A stretch of DNA of 64,000 bases from Gemmobacter lutimaris (lineage in GTDB: Bacteria; Pseudomonadota; Alphaproteobacteria; Rhodobacterales; Rhodobacteraceae): contig NZ_QXXQ01000005.1 in assembly GCF_003570715.1 (NCBI RefSeq), forward strand, positions 124,001-188,000, read 5' to 3'. Below the pieces are notes generated by a model. The model had not been told where the DNA came from. It saw only the letters and a list, made by a program, of their open reading frames with translations, and searched no databases. A program made the position numbers and the translations under genes. Shown here one piece after another: positions 55,178 to 63,140 of the stretch (its first letter is position 1; every line of letters begins with the position of its first letter).

Positions 55178-55806
55178 CCGAACATCTGACTGTCGTGAAC
55201 CACCCGCTGGTGCAGCACAAGCTGACCATCATGCGCGACAAGAATACCTCGACCGCCGGGTTCCGTCGCCTGCTGAAAGAGATCAGCCTGCTGCTGGCCT
55301 ATGAGGTGACGCGCGAGTTGGACATGACCACCACCCGCATCGAAACGCCGCTTCAGCCGATGGATGCCCCCACGCTGGATGGCAAGAAACTGGCGCTGAT
55401 TTCCATTTTGCGGGCGGGCAACGGGCTGCTGGACGGTATTCTGGAGCTCATCCCGGCGGCGCGCGTGGGCTTTGTCGGATTGTATCGTGACCCGGAAACG
55501 CTGCAACCCGTGCAGTATTACTGCAAGGTGCCGGACCGTCTGGATGAACGCATCTGCATCGTGGTTGATCCCATGCTGGCGACCGGCAATTCCAGCGTCG
55601 CGGCGATTGATCTTCTGAAACAATCGGGGGCCAAGAACATCCGATTCCTGTGCCTTCTGGCGGCGCCCGAGGGGGTGCAGCGCATGAGAGAGGCGCATCC
55701 CGACGTTCCAATCGTCACAGCTTCGTTGGATAGCCACCTGAACGACCATGGATATATTGTCCCTGGGCTAGGGGATGCGGGCGATCGCATGTTCGGCACA
55801 AAATAA
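55174..55806 (+). CDS. upp: uracil phosphoribosyltransferase
   Basis: A 210-residue type I phosphoribosyltransferase that makes UMP from uracil and PRPP. It has the PRPP-binding loop [18 protein letters not shown] and the uracil-specific C-terminus [17 protein letters not shown]-terminal [18 protein letters not shown] is typical. Last gene of the salvage operon, overlapping add by 4 nt. It completes reuse of the bases released by DeoA. Confidence 0.96.
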   Translation: MTEHLTVVNHPLVQHKLTIMRDKNTSTAGFRRLLKEISLLLAYEVTRELDMTTTRIETPLQPMDAPTLDGKKLALISILRAGNGLLDGILELIPAARVGFVGLYRDPETLQPVQYYCKVPDRLDERICIVVDPMLATGNSSVAAIDLLKQSGAKNIRFLCLLAAPEGVQRMREAHPDVPIVTASLDSHLNDHGYIVPGLGDAGDRMFGTK

Positions 55807-55871
55807 GCCATTACCTCTTTACCCGAGAACAATCCTGTTGCATGATTCGCCTACTCTATGAGGGGGTCTTC

Positions 55872-57191
55872 ATGCTTCGCAGGTTTGTCGCCGCTGCGGT
55901 TTTTTCAGTGTTGTCTGGTGTAACTGTCGCCCAGGCGCAAACAGTGTCGCAGATCGGCGGGCCGCGTGAATTGCCGCCTCCGGGGTTCAAGGGGCAGATG
56001 TATGTCGATAGCAGGGGCTGCGTGTTCCTGCGGGCCGGGCTGAACGGTGTCACCAACTGGGTGCCGCGCGTCAGCAAGGATCGCAGGGCGCTGTGCGGCT
56101 ACCCTCCGACCATGGCCACGCTGGGCAAGCCCGTGCCGGTGGCACCGCAACAGGAGGCTGCGCCGCGTGTGGCTGTCGCGGCGCCTTCGCCGCGTGCCAC
56201 CGGGGCACCGATGGCGACCGTGGCCACTGTGACCACCCCGCCGCGCATCCGCGCCACTTCGGCCCGGCCGGTTGATCCGGCGCTGCTGCGCGGTGTGCCC
56301 GCGCCGGTCGCCATGGCGCATCCGGTGCCGCCTGCCTCGGTCCTCGTGGCGCAGGCGCCGGTTGCCCGTGCGGCCGCCGCGCCGGTCGCGGTCCAGAGCC
56401 TTGGGGCCGTGCCCAGTGGCCGCAAGATTGCCTGCTATGCCTCGGCCCCGGTGCCGAAGCTTTACGCGCTGTCCAATGGCGGCACGGCGGTTCTGTGCAC
56501 CCGTGGCGATGGATCGCTGAATGGGGCGCATGCGCCGATCTATGCCCGTGTTGCACAGGGGGAAGGCCGCCGCGTTGGTGCGGGCCTTTATGAATCCGCT
56601 GGCGCCACGGTGAGCCGCGGGGCGATGACGGTCAATGACATCGGCAGTTCCGACCGCGCCACGGTGATCGTGCGCCGTGCCGATGTGACGGAGGAGTTCC
56701 CGGTTCCGAAAGGCTACAAGAGCGCGTGGAAAGACGACCGCCTGAATCCCCATCGCGGGGTTGGCACGGTTTCGGGGCAGGCTGCACAGGACCAGATCTG
56801 GACCCGTGACGTTCCGGCGCAACTTGTGGCGGATCAGGCATCGGGCAAGACCCGCCGTCTGGTCGTGGTTTCGACCAAGAACAAGGCGGCCCCTGTGCGC
56901 AAGGTTCAGGTTTCCTCCATGGGTGCCACGCGGGCTCCGGCCAAGGTTGCAACGCAGGCGACGGCCGGGCGCATGTTTGTGCAGGTCGGCACCTTTGGCG
57001 TGCCCGCGAATGCCGAGGGTGCGAAGGCCCGGCTGCGCGCCGCAGGCCTTCCGGTCGGCACTTCGCGTATCAGCAAGGGCGGCAAAGCGCTTCAGATCGT
57101 GCTGGCGGGGCCGTTTGGCGATGCCGGTTCGGCACAGGCAGCCTTGGGGGCTGCACGGCGCGCGGGCTTTGGCGACGCTTTCATCCGGTAA
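55872..57191 (+). CDS. secreted SPOR domain protein
   Basis: A 439-residue exported protein. Signal peptide MLRRFVAAAVFSVLSGVTVAQA is followed by GPRELPPPGFKGQMYVDSRG, a conserved N-terminal motif with paired Cys (RGCVF...ALCGYP). A long Ala/Pro/Val-rich linker and a middle domain with more Cys (KIACYA...AVLCTRG) come next, and a C-terminal SPOR domain (GRMFVQVGTFGVPANAEGA, then GKALQIVLAGPFGDAGSAQAAL). SPOR suggests binding to septal peptidoglycan. GAGGGGG upstream supports the ATG at 55872. Confidence 0.83.
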   Translation: MLRRFVAAAVFSVLSGVTVAQAQTVSQIGGPRELPPPGFKGQMYVDSRGCVFLRAGLNGVTNWVPRVSKDRRALCGYPPTMATLGKPVPVAPQQEAAPRVAVAAPSPRATGAPMATVATVTTPPRIRATSARPVDPALLRGVPAPVAMAHPVPPASVLVAQAPVARAAAAPVAVQSLGAVPSGRKIACYASAPVPKLYALSNGGTAVLCTRGDGSLNGAHAPIYARVAQGEGRRVGAGLYESAGATVSRGAMTVNDIGSSDRATVIVRRADVTEEFPVPKGYKSAWKDDRLNPHRGVGTVSGQAAQDQIWTRDVPAQLVADQASGKTRRLVVVSTKNKAAPVRKVQVSSMGATRAPAKVATQATAGRMFVQVGTFGVPANAEGAKARLRAAGLPVGTSRISKGGKALQIVLAGPFGDAGSAQAALGAARRAGFGDAFIR

Positions 57192-57226
57192 TTCTCCGCA
57201 GGCAAAAAACGGGCAGAATAACCCTG

Positions 57227-57262
57227 CGCCCCCACCGTATGCCGGTTGGGGGCGTCTTTCTT
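57227..57262 (+). terminator. terminator after the SPOR gene
   Basis: CGCCCCCA (57227-57234) pairs with TGGGGGCG (57247-57254), extended by a CCG/CGG step, then TCTTTCTT. Confidence 0.75.
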
Positions 57263-57284
57263 GGTGCGGTGCGGTGGGGCTGGG

Positions 57285-58310
57285 CTATTCGGCGCAGATC
57301 GCCTGAAGGCTGATCCAGTCGCCATCCTTCAGCAAAGGGGCGGGCACCTCTGTTGCGAAGGGATCGGCCTCGATCAGCGGCAGCACGCTTTCGCCGCTGG
57401 GATCCAGCGCGCGGGCATAGGGGGCAGAGGCGACGCCTGCCTCGGCGAAGCGGGCCAGCAGCCGTTCTTCATCTACCGGCGCGGGCGTTTCGGTCAGTAG
57501 CTGACGGCCATAGCCTTCGATCGCGCCCGGTGCCAGCCGGCCGGTGGTCAACAGGCCGAAGGTCGCGCGGACCCCGGCATAGTCCAGCAGGGGCAGCATC
57601 GGATCTGTGTCGCTGATGCGCTCGGCTTCGGCGAGGATGAATCCGGCGGCCACCTCAGGGCCGTTCTGGTTCTCGATCAGCGAGCGGTGCAGCGCGATGA
57701 TGCGACCCGGCAGATGCAGCGACCGCGCCGTGCCGTCGCGCAGCACAACAAGCTGCGGCGGGTTTTCCCCGAACAGGCGCGCTGACAACTTTTCCAGCGC
57801 CGACAGGCCCGAGACATCGGAACAGGGCGCCCCCGTGACGCGCGACAGATCGGCCAGGGCGGTGCGACCGATGGATTTGCGCATCGTCGGCGGCACCATG
57901 GCGGCGGTATGGTCAATCATTGCGCCGGGCACAAAAACCGCACCTGCCAGCAGAACCAATGCCGTTCCAACCAGAAGCAGCGAGCCGCGCAATCGTCCCG
58001 GCCGGGGGCGGGCGGTGGCAAGGGTATGCCGCACCTTCTCCAGCGCGGCGATCATGGTCGGATCATCCAGTTCCAGCGTTTCCAGCGCGTCGCGTCCTGG
58101 AGAGAACAGGGCAGGCGTTTCACCCGGATTGAGCCGTTCGACCGCCGGAAGCGACCAATGCGACAGCGCGGCCTCGGTGCGCGGATCGGACAACGTCAGC
58201 GAGGCTTCACCGAAAGCCACGATCACCTCGCGCCGCTGCATCTCTGGCGCCTCGCGCCACAGCCCCGGACTTTCGAGCTTCTGATACTGCTTCAGCGCCG
58301 TCGTGCGCAT
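57285..58310 (-). CDS. membrane protein with degenerate M48-peptidase-like domain
   Basis: A 341-residue protein, conserved in Rhodobacteraceae as far as I can judge, with one transmembrane helix at about residues 108-131 (RGSLLLVGTALVLLAGAVFV). The external half resembles an M48 (HtpX/BepA-like) metalloprotease strand-helix unit (TARSLHLPGRIIALHRSLIENQNGPEV), but the residues that should be HExxH read AAGFILAEAERI, so both zinc histidines are missing. It is probably non-catalytic. The cytoplasmic N-terminal half has no recognised domain. It is convergent with the SPOR gene. Confidence 0.62.
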   Translation of the reverse strand: MRTTALKQYQKLESPGLWREAPEMQRREVIVAFGEASLTLSDPRTEAALSHWSLPAVERLNPGETPALFSPGRDALETLELDDPTMIAALEKVRHTLATARPRPGRLRGSLLLVGTALVLLAGAVFVPGAMIDHTAAMVPPTMRKSIGRTALADLSRVTGAPCSDVSGLSALEKLSARLFGENPPQLVVLRDGTARSLHLPGRIIALHRSLIENQNGPEVAAGFILAEAERISDTDPMLPLLDYAGVRATFGLLTTGRLAPGAIEGYGRQLLTETPAPVDEERLLARFAEAGVASAPYARALDPSGESVLPLIEADPFATEVPAPLLKDGDWISLQAICAE

Positions 58311-58377
58311 TTATGGCCTTCTTGCCGCATTTCAGAGCAGTTTATCGGGATTGTCCCGTGGTCACAACCGCCTCGGT

Positions 58378-58872
58378 TCAAAGCGGACCGAAGGCAGGGG
58401 CAAAGCAGATGTCGCCCGTCGGGGCGGGGGTGGTGAAGGCCCGTGACAGCAGATATTCGGGCGGCACGCCGGGGAGGCGACGGGCAGGGTCTGCCACAAG
58501 GCCGAAGCGACCGTAATAGGCCGGACCGCCAAGGATCACGACGCCACCATGTCCCTGTGCCTGCAAAGCTGCCAACGCAGCCCGCATCAATGCCTGACCG
58601 ATACCCTGCTGCTGGCAGCGCGGCGCGACGGATACGGGCGCTATACAGGCCCAACCCGGCGTGCCGCCGATGGTGACGGGCGAGGCGGCGATATGGCCGG
58701 TCAGGCCATGGCCATCCTCGCAGACCAGCGACAGCAGCAGATCGCCCGAAGTCCGCAGCGCCGCCACGATTTCCGCCTCGTTGCCATCGGCATGGGGGGC
58801 AGTGGCGAAAGCTTCGGCAATCAACCTGCTGATCGCCGCCGCCTCGTCCGCACCTTCGAGGCGTGGGGTCAC
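58378..58872 (-). CDS. GNAT family N-acetyltransferase (YhbS-like)
   Basis: A 164-residue acetyltransferase. SVAPRCQQQGIGQALMRAALAA is the acetyl-CoA loop, followed by VVILGGPAYYGRFGLVADPAR, the YhbS-type closing motif. Start is a GTG that overlaps the acyl-CoA synthetase stop (GTGA), so it is translationally coupled to that gene. Substrate unknown. The coupling could mean acylation chemistry linked to the ligase, or only shared expression. Confidence 0.85.
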   Translation of the reverse strand: MTPRLEGADEAAAISRLIAEAFATAPHADGNEAEIVAALRTSGDLLLSLVCEDGHGLTGHIAASPVTIGGTPGWACIAPVSVAPRCQQQGIGQALMRAALAALQAQGHGGVVILGGPAYYGRFGLVADPARRLPGVPPEYLLSRAFTTPAPTGDICFAPAFGPL

Positions 58873-60518
58873 GCCGTCACGCCCTGTTGCTGCGCCATCA
58901 GCTTGGCCACGGCGCGCAACTCGAACTTCTGGATCTTGCCGGTGGAGGTTTTCGGCAAGTCGCAGAACACCACCGCCTTGGGCGTGGCAAAGCCCGCCAG
59001 ACGGGCGCGACAGAACTTGATGAGCTCCTCCTCGGTGACCTCGGCGCCGGGTTTCAGCTCGACGAAGGCGCAGGGCACCTCGCCCCATTTTTCATCCGGT
59101 TTCGCCACCACGGCGCAGAGGCTGACGGCCGGGTGATGCATCAGCGCGCCCTCGACCTCGACCGAGCTGACATTCTCGCCGCCTGAGATGATGATGTCCT
59201 TCGCGCGGTCGGTGATCTTGATATAGCCGTCGGGATGCTGAAGCGCGATGTCACCCGAGCGGAACCAGCCGCCGCGGAAAGCCTCGGCCGTGGCCTGCGG
59301 GTTCTTGTAATAGCCTTTCATCACCAGATTGCCGCGCATGGCGATTTCCCCAAGATGGGCAGAATCGCGCGGAACCGGGGCGCCATGGGTGTCGTGCACC
59401 TCGGCCGCCTCAAGCATGGCCATGGCGACGCCGGTGCGGGCCTTGAAGGCGGCGCGGTCCTCTCCGGTCTTGCCCTCCCATTCCGGCTGCCAGAGGCATT
59501 CGGTAGCGGGGCCGTAGGTCTCGGTCAGGCCATAGACCTGCGTCACGTTGAAGCCCAAGGGCTCGATCGCGGCGAGCGTGGCGGCGGGGGGCGGCGCGCC
59601 GGCGGTGAAGACCTCGACCACATGGCCGAAGGGGCGGCGATCTTCGTCCTTCGCATTGATGATGGTGTTCAGCACGATGGGCGCGCCGCCGAAATGGGTG
59701 ACGCCCTCATCGGCGATGGCGTCATAGATCGCCTTCGCGGTCACGTCGCGGCAGCAGACCAGCGTGCCGCCCATCATCGGCACCAGCCAGGGCTGCACCC
59801 AGGCATTGCAATGGAACAGCGGCACGATGGTCAGCACCTTGGGGAAAAGCTGCATCCGCCAGGCGATGACATTGGCCATGGTCGCGAGATAGGCGCCGCG
59901 ATGGTGATAGACCACGCCCTTCGGCCGCCCGGTGGTGCCGGAAGTATAGTTGATGGCGAGGCTTTCCCATTCATCCTCGGGCAACACCCATTGGAATTCT
60001 GGATCGCCTTCGGCCAGCAGTTCCTCGTATTCAAGGTAATGCCCGCCGGGGGTAAAGCCCGCCTCACGGTCGCAGACCTCGACGATCTGGGGGGCGTGGC
60101 CCTCCATCTTCTTGATAGCGGCCTCGGCCAGCGGCAGCAGCGCGGTATCGACCAGCACGATCTTCGCGCCGGCATGGCCGAAGATATAGCCCACCGTATC
60201 GGCATCCAGCCGGGTGTTGATCGTGTTGATGATCGCGCCGCAGGCCGGCACGCCGAAATGCGCCTCGGCCTGCTGCGGGATATTCGGCAGCAGCGTCGCC
60301 ACCACATCGCCCGGCGCGACCCCGCGCCGCGCCAGCGCCGAGGCGAGCCGCGTCGCGCGGTCGAGATATTCGGCATAGCTGCGCCGCGTCGATTTCCAGA
60401 CCAGAGCGGTGCGTCCGGCATGCACGTCGGCGGCGCGCTTCAGATGCGACAGCGGCGTCAGCGCCACATGGTTCGCGGCATTCTTTTCCAGTCCGGTCTC
60501 GTCAACCAGCCAACCCAT
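58869..60518 (-). CDS. AMP-dependent acyl-CoA synthetase (DmdB/medium-chain type)
   Basis: A 549-residue adenylating enzyme. It has the ATP motif INYTSGTTGRPKGVVYHHRG, the VYGLTETYGP motif, the hinge GWFRSGDIALQHPDGYIKITDRAKDIIISGGENVSS, and the catalytic Lys in PKTSTGKIQKFEL. The layout matches the fatty-acyl/methylmercaptopropionyl-CoA ligase branch common in marine Rhodobacteraceae, but the substrate cannot be fixed from sequence. The start at 60518 gives MGWLVDETGL. It is divergent from the EamA gene. Confidence 0.9.
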   Translation of the reverse strand: MGWLVDETGLEKNAANHVALTPLSHLKRAADVHAGRTALVWKSTRRSYAEYLDRATRLASALARRGVAPGDVVATLLPNIPQQAEAHFGVPACGAIINTINTRLDADTVGYIFGHAGAKIVLVDTALLPLAEAAIKKMEGHAPQIVEVCDREAGFTPGGHYLEYEELLAEGDPEFQWVLPEDEWESLAINYTSGTTGRPKGVVYHHRGAYLATMANVIAWRMQLFPKVLTIVPLFHCNAWVQPWLVPMMGGTLVCCRDVTAKAIYDAIADEGVTHFGGAPIVLNTIINAKDEDRRPFGHVVEVFTAGAPPPAATLAAIEPLGFNVTQVYGLTETYGPATECLWQPEWEGKTGEDRAAFKARTGVAMAMLEAAEVHDTHGAPVPRDSAHLGEIAMRGNLVMKGYYKNPQATAEAFRGGWFRSGDIALQHPDGYIKITDRAKDIIISGGENVSSVEVEGALMHHPAVSLCAVVAKPDEKWGEVPCAFVELKPGAEVTEEELIKFCRARLAGFATPKAVVFCDLPKTSTGKIQKFELRAVAKLMAQQQGVTA

Positions 60519-60618
60519 AGCGCGCTCTCCTCCCGAACTGGCGGAACATGTCGTTTTCCGGCGCGCAGTTTGCGGCGGGTTCAGGGCATTGAAAAGAGGG
60601 GAAGAAAGGAATTGCGCG

Positions 60619-61557
60619 ATGACCACCGCTAACATGGCTGCGGCAACCGACCGCACGCCCGACCGCACGCTGGCCGCGGCCGGAATGGTGCTGGTCTATG
60701 CCACGCTGATCGGCTTCACCGACAATTTCGTGCGCCTGATCGCGGCAGAGGGCGGGTTGTGGCAGTTCCATGCCACACGCTCGTTCATGGCCTGGGCGAT
60801 CCTGCTGTTGCTGATGGTGCCGCTGCGCCTGCGACTGCGACCGAAGAACCTTCGGGCGGTGGTGGCGCGCTCGGCCATCCATGGCAGCGGCATGGTGATC
60901 TATTTCGGCGCGCTGGCTTTCCTGCCGGTGGCACAGGTGGCTGCGGGGCTGTTCACGGCGCCGATCTTCGTGTTGCTGATCTCGCGCTTCATCTATGGCC
61001 ATCCCATCGGGCCGGTGCGGGTGCTGGCCGTGGCGGTGGGTTTTGCCGGGGTCGTCATGGTGCTGGGCCCCGAGGCCATGCGGGGTGCTTCTGTCGCGGC
61101 TTTTCTGCCGGTGCTGGCAGGGGCGCTTTACGCGCTGGGCAATATCGCCACGCGGGAATGGTGCGCCGGTGAAAGCGCCGAGACGCTGCTGGGGGGATTC
61201 TTCGCCGCGCTGGGGGTCCTTGGCCTGATCGGCATGGCGGCGCTGACGCTGATCCCCGTCGAAGTGCCCGAAGGCACCGCAGGATTTGTGCTGCGCGGGC
61301 CGGTCTGGCCCAGCCAGAGCTTTCTGTTCTGGACCTTCGTGCAGGCGGCCGGCTCGCTTCTGGGTGTTGGCATGATGATCAAGGCTTACCAACTGGCAGA
61401 GGCCAGCCGGGTGTCGGTCTTTGAATATGTCATCCTGCCCGCCTCGGCCGGGTGGAGCTGGCTGATCTGGGGCGAAACGCAAAGCCTGCTGGCGCTGACC
61501 GGCATGGCGCTGATCGCGGCGGCGGGGATCATGATTGCCTTGCGGGCGCGGCGCTAG
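60619..61557 (+). CDS. DMT superfamily (EamA) transporter
   Basis: A 312-residue inner-membrane protein with ten predicted helices in two EamA repeats (first repeat opens LAAAGMVLVYATLIGFTDNFVRL, second near VAAFLPVLAGALYALGNIATREW). Such proteins export amino acids, nucleotides or other metabolites. Cargo unknown. GAAAGGA lies 9 nt before the start. Its 3' end overlaps the 3' end of tdk by 4 nt in convergent orientation. Confidence 0.87.
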   Translation: MTTANMAAATDRTPDRTLAAAGMVLVYATLIGFTDNFVRLIAAEGGLWQFHATRSFMAWAILLLLMVPLRLRLRPKNLRAVVARSAIHGSGMVIYFGALAFLPVAQVAAGLFTAPIFVLLISRFIYGHPIGPVRVLAVAVGFAGVVMVLGPEAMRGASVAAFLPVLAGALYALGNIATREWCAGESAETLLGGFFAALGVLGLIGMAALTLIPVEVPEGTAGFVLRGPVWPSQSFLFWTFVQAAGSLLGVGMMIKAYQLAEASRVSVFEYVILPASAGWSWLIWGETQSLLALTGMALIAAAGIMIALRARR

Positions 61558-62141
61558 CCGCTGCTGTCGCCCATCGCCTCGCGCCAGTGGCGGCGGCACA
61601 GGCTCTGATAAGTCTCGTTGCCGCCGATCTGCACCTGATCCCCGTCGCGCAGGGCGCTGCCATCGGGGGCACGGCGCACCACCATGGTTGCCTTCTTGCC
61701 ACAATGGCAGATGGTGCGCACCTCGCGCATTTCATCGGCCCAGGCCAGAAGTGCGGCCGATCCGGGGAACAGGTTGCCCTGAAAATCCACGCGCAGCCCG
61801 TAGCACATCACAGGCACACCCAGATCATCGACCGCGCGGGCGAGTTGCCAGACCTGCGCCTTGGTCAGGAACTGCGCCTCGTCGATGAAAACGCAGGCCA
61901 CCGGGCCATGTTGCAGCCGCGCCGCGATCCGCACGAACATGTCGTCCTCGGGGCCGAACATGTCGGCAACCTCACCGATGCCGATGCGGCTGGCGATGCG
62001 GCCGGTTCCGGCCCGGTCATCCAGCCGCGCGGTCAGCAGATAGGTCTGCATCCCGCCTTCGCGGTAGTTGTGCGAGGCTTGCAGCAACGCGGTCGATTTG
62101 CCCGCATTCATGGTGGAATAGTGGAAGTAGAGCTTTGCCAT
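61554..62141 (-). CDS. tdk: thymidine kinase
   Basis: A 195-residue type II thymidine kinase. P-loop is HYSTMNAGKSTALL, Walker B is CVFIDEAQFL, the lasso/feedback region is GLRVDFQGNLFPGS, and zinc is bound by the CHCG and CRRH pairs. It works with the cdd-deoA-deoB-add-upp salvage operon in thymidine use. The start at 62141 gives MAKLYFHYS. A perfect 13-bp inverted repeat stands just upstream. Confidence 0.95.
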   Translation of the reverse strand: MAKLYFHYSTMNAGKSTALLQASHNYREGGMQTYLLTARLDDRAGTGRIASRIGIGEVADMFGPEDDMFVRIAARLQHGPVACVFIDEAQFLTKAQVWQLARAVDDLGVPVMCYGLRVDFQGNLFPGSAALLAWADEMREVRTICHCGKKATMVVRRAPDGSALRDGDQVQIGGNETYQSLCRRHWREAMGDSSG

Positions 62142-62157
62142 GCCGCCCGATAGCGAA

Positions 62158-62184
62158 AAGCCCCGCTTGTCACAAGCGGGGCTT
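62158..62184. terminator. perfect hairpin upstream of tdk
   Basis: AAGCCCCGCTTGT and ACAAGCGGGGCTT with a one-base centre, followed on the minus strand by TTCGC. It lies 16 nt before the tdk start, either as the end of an upstream transcript or as a leader hairpin of tdk. Confidence 0.6.
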
Positions 62185-62632
62185 CGGCACGGATACAAGC
62201 ATTCACTCGTCCAAAATCGCATCGGGCGCCAGAAGCGCCGGCACTGGTTAAACAAGGCTCCCCCTGAGGAGGGGCGGGCGGGGGCACGCCGGGAGGTGGA
62301 TTTGACGCAGCCAGCGCCACACCCGGACGGAACAAGGGCAGGGGGCGGCAGGCCGCCACACTCGTTACGTCACGTCCACGAGGGAGGACGCGCCGACACT
62401 CGTTACTGACGGGCCCGCCGCGCAACCACCAGGTTTCCCGGCCGGTTTCCCCGTGGGGCAATGGCACGGCGGACCCCCACCCGCTCCGACGCTGGGGACG
62501 CCGGAAGCTCACTCACTAACGTTCCGGGCTTGCCGGAACTGGATTATGAATGACAAAGCCCTGCCGTCCGATTAATGGGAAAAGAAATGGTGATTTCCCC
62601 CAAATGGGGGATGTGGAAGGATTTCGGGTTTC
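62185..62632. other. GC-rich non-coding block
   Basis: About 450 bp without a believable gene. Open frames here have biased Pro/Gly/Arg composition and no start signal. The block contains direct repeats GCCACACTCGTTACG (62356-62370) and GCCGACACTCGTTACTG (about 62392-62408), and a weaker third version CTCACTCACTAACG near 62509, several short GC hairpins (CTCCCCCTGAGGAGGGG near 62258), and a CCCCC-AAAT-GGGGG hairpin (62597-62610) just before the next gene. It may be a dispersed element remnant or an unrecognised RNA. Confidence 0.4.
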
Positions 62633-63088
62633 ATGTCGATCGACTCCTATCTGAAAAAGCATACCGAGGCGCTTGTGAAGGACGTGGGTATCGAGGCAGC
62701 CTGTGACCTGACCGGAAAATCGAAGGCGACCATCGGGCGCTACTATTCCGAACAGGATGAGCACAGCGACCGTTTCATGCCGATCGACGTGGTGGCGCAG
62801 CTTGAGGCGGCGGCCCGCTATCCGCATGTGACCTCTGCTCTGGCGGAACTGCGCGGTATCACCTTCAGCTATGATGCCGAACGCCGTAACGCGCAGTCGG
62901 CAGGCATCAATTCCGATGTGGTGGCGCTGGCGCAAAGGTTCGGGATGCTGATGGCGGAATACAACAATGCCATCGCCGATGGCCGCATCTCGGTGAACGA
63001 GGCGAAGCGCCTGCTGCGGGAAACGCTGGCGATCCAGCAGGTCTTGCTGGAGATGAAGCTGAACCTTGAGGAAGAAGCCGGGCATTGA
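62633..63088 (+). CDS. hypothetical DNA-binding-like protein (phage CII-like N-terminus)
   Basis: A 151-residue cytoplasmic protein. The N-terminal half has a helix-turn-helix-like stretch (AACDLTGKSKATIGRYYSEQD, then RFMPIDVVAQLEAAARYP) reminiscent of phage regulatory CII-like or Cox-like proteins. The C-terminal half is a long helical segment (INSDVVALAQRFGMLMAEYNNAI, ending in EEEAGH) that may dimerise. No certain family. It is not inside a prophage here, and homologues seem to be chromosomal in Rhodobacteraceae. GGAAGG stands upstream. Confidence 0.6.
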   Translation: MSIDSYLKKHTEALVKDVGIEAACDLTGKSKATIGRYYSEQDEHSDRFMPIDVVAQLEAAARYPHVTSALAELRGITFSYDAERRNAQSAGINSDVVALAQRFGMLMAEYNNAIADGRISVNEAKRLLRETLAIQQVLLEMKLNLEEEAGH

Positions 63089-63104
63089 ACCCTTGGCACA
63101 AAGT

Positions 63105-63133
63105 AAAAGGCCGGGCAGAACGCCCGGCCTTTT
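63105..63133. terminator. bidirectional terminator
   Basis: AAAAGGCCGGGC (63105-63116) pairs with GCCCGGCCTTTT (63122-63133). A-rich and T-rich on both sides, between two convergent genes. Confidence 0.9.
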
Positions 63134-63140
63134 CCTTTTA

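Noticed and set aside
62108-62512. 134-residue frame on the minus strand in the GC-rich block
   Set aside because: Pro/Gly/Arg-rich composition, no ribosome site, runs into the tdk start and crosses a strong hairpin. More likely non-coding.
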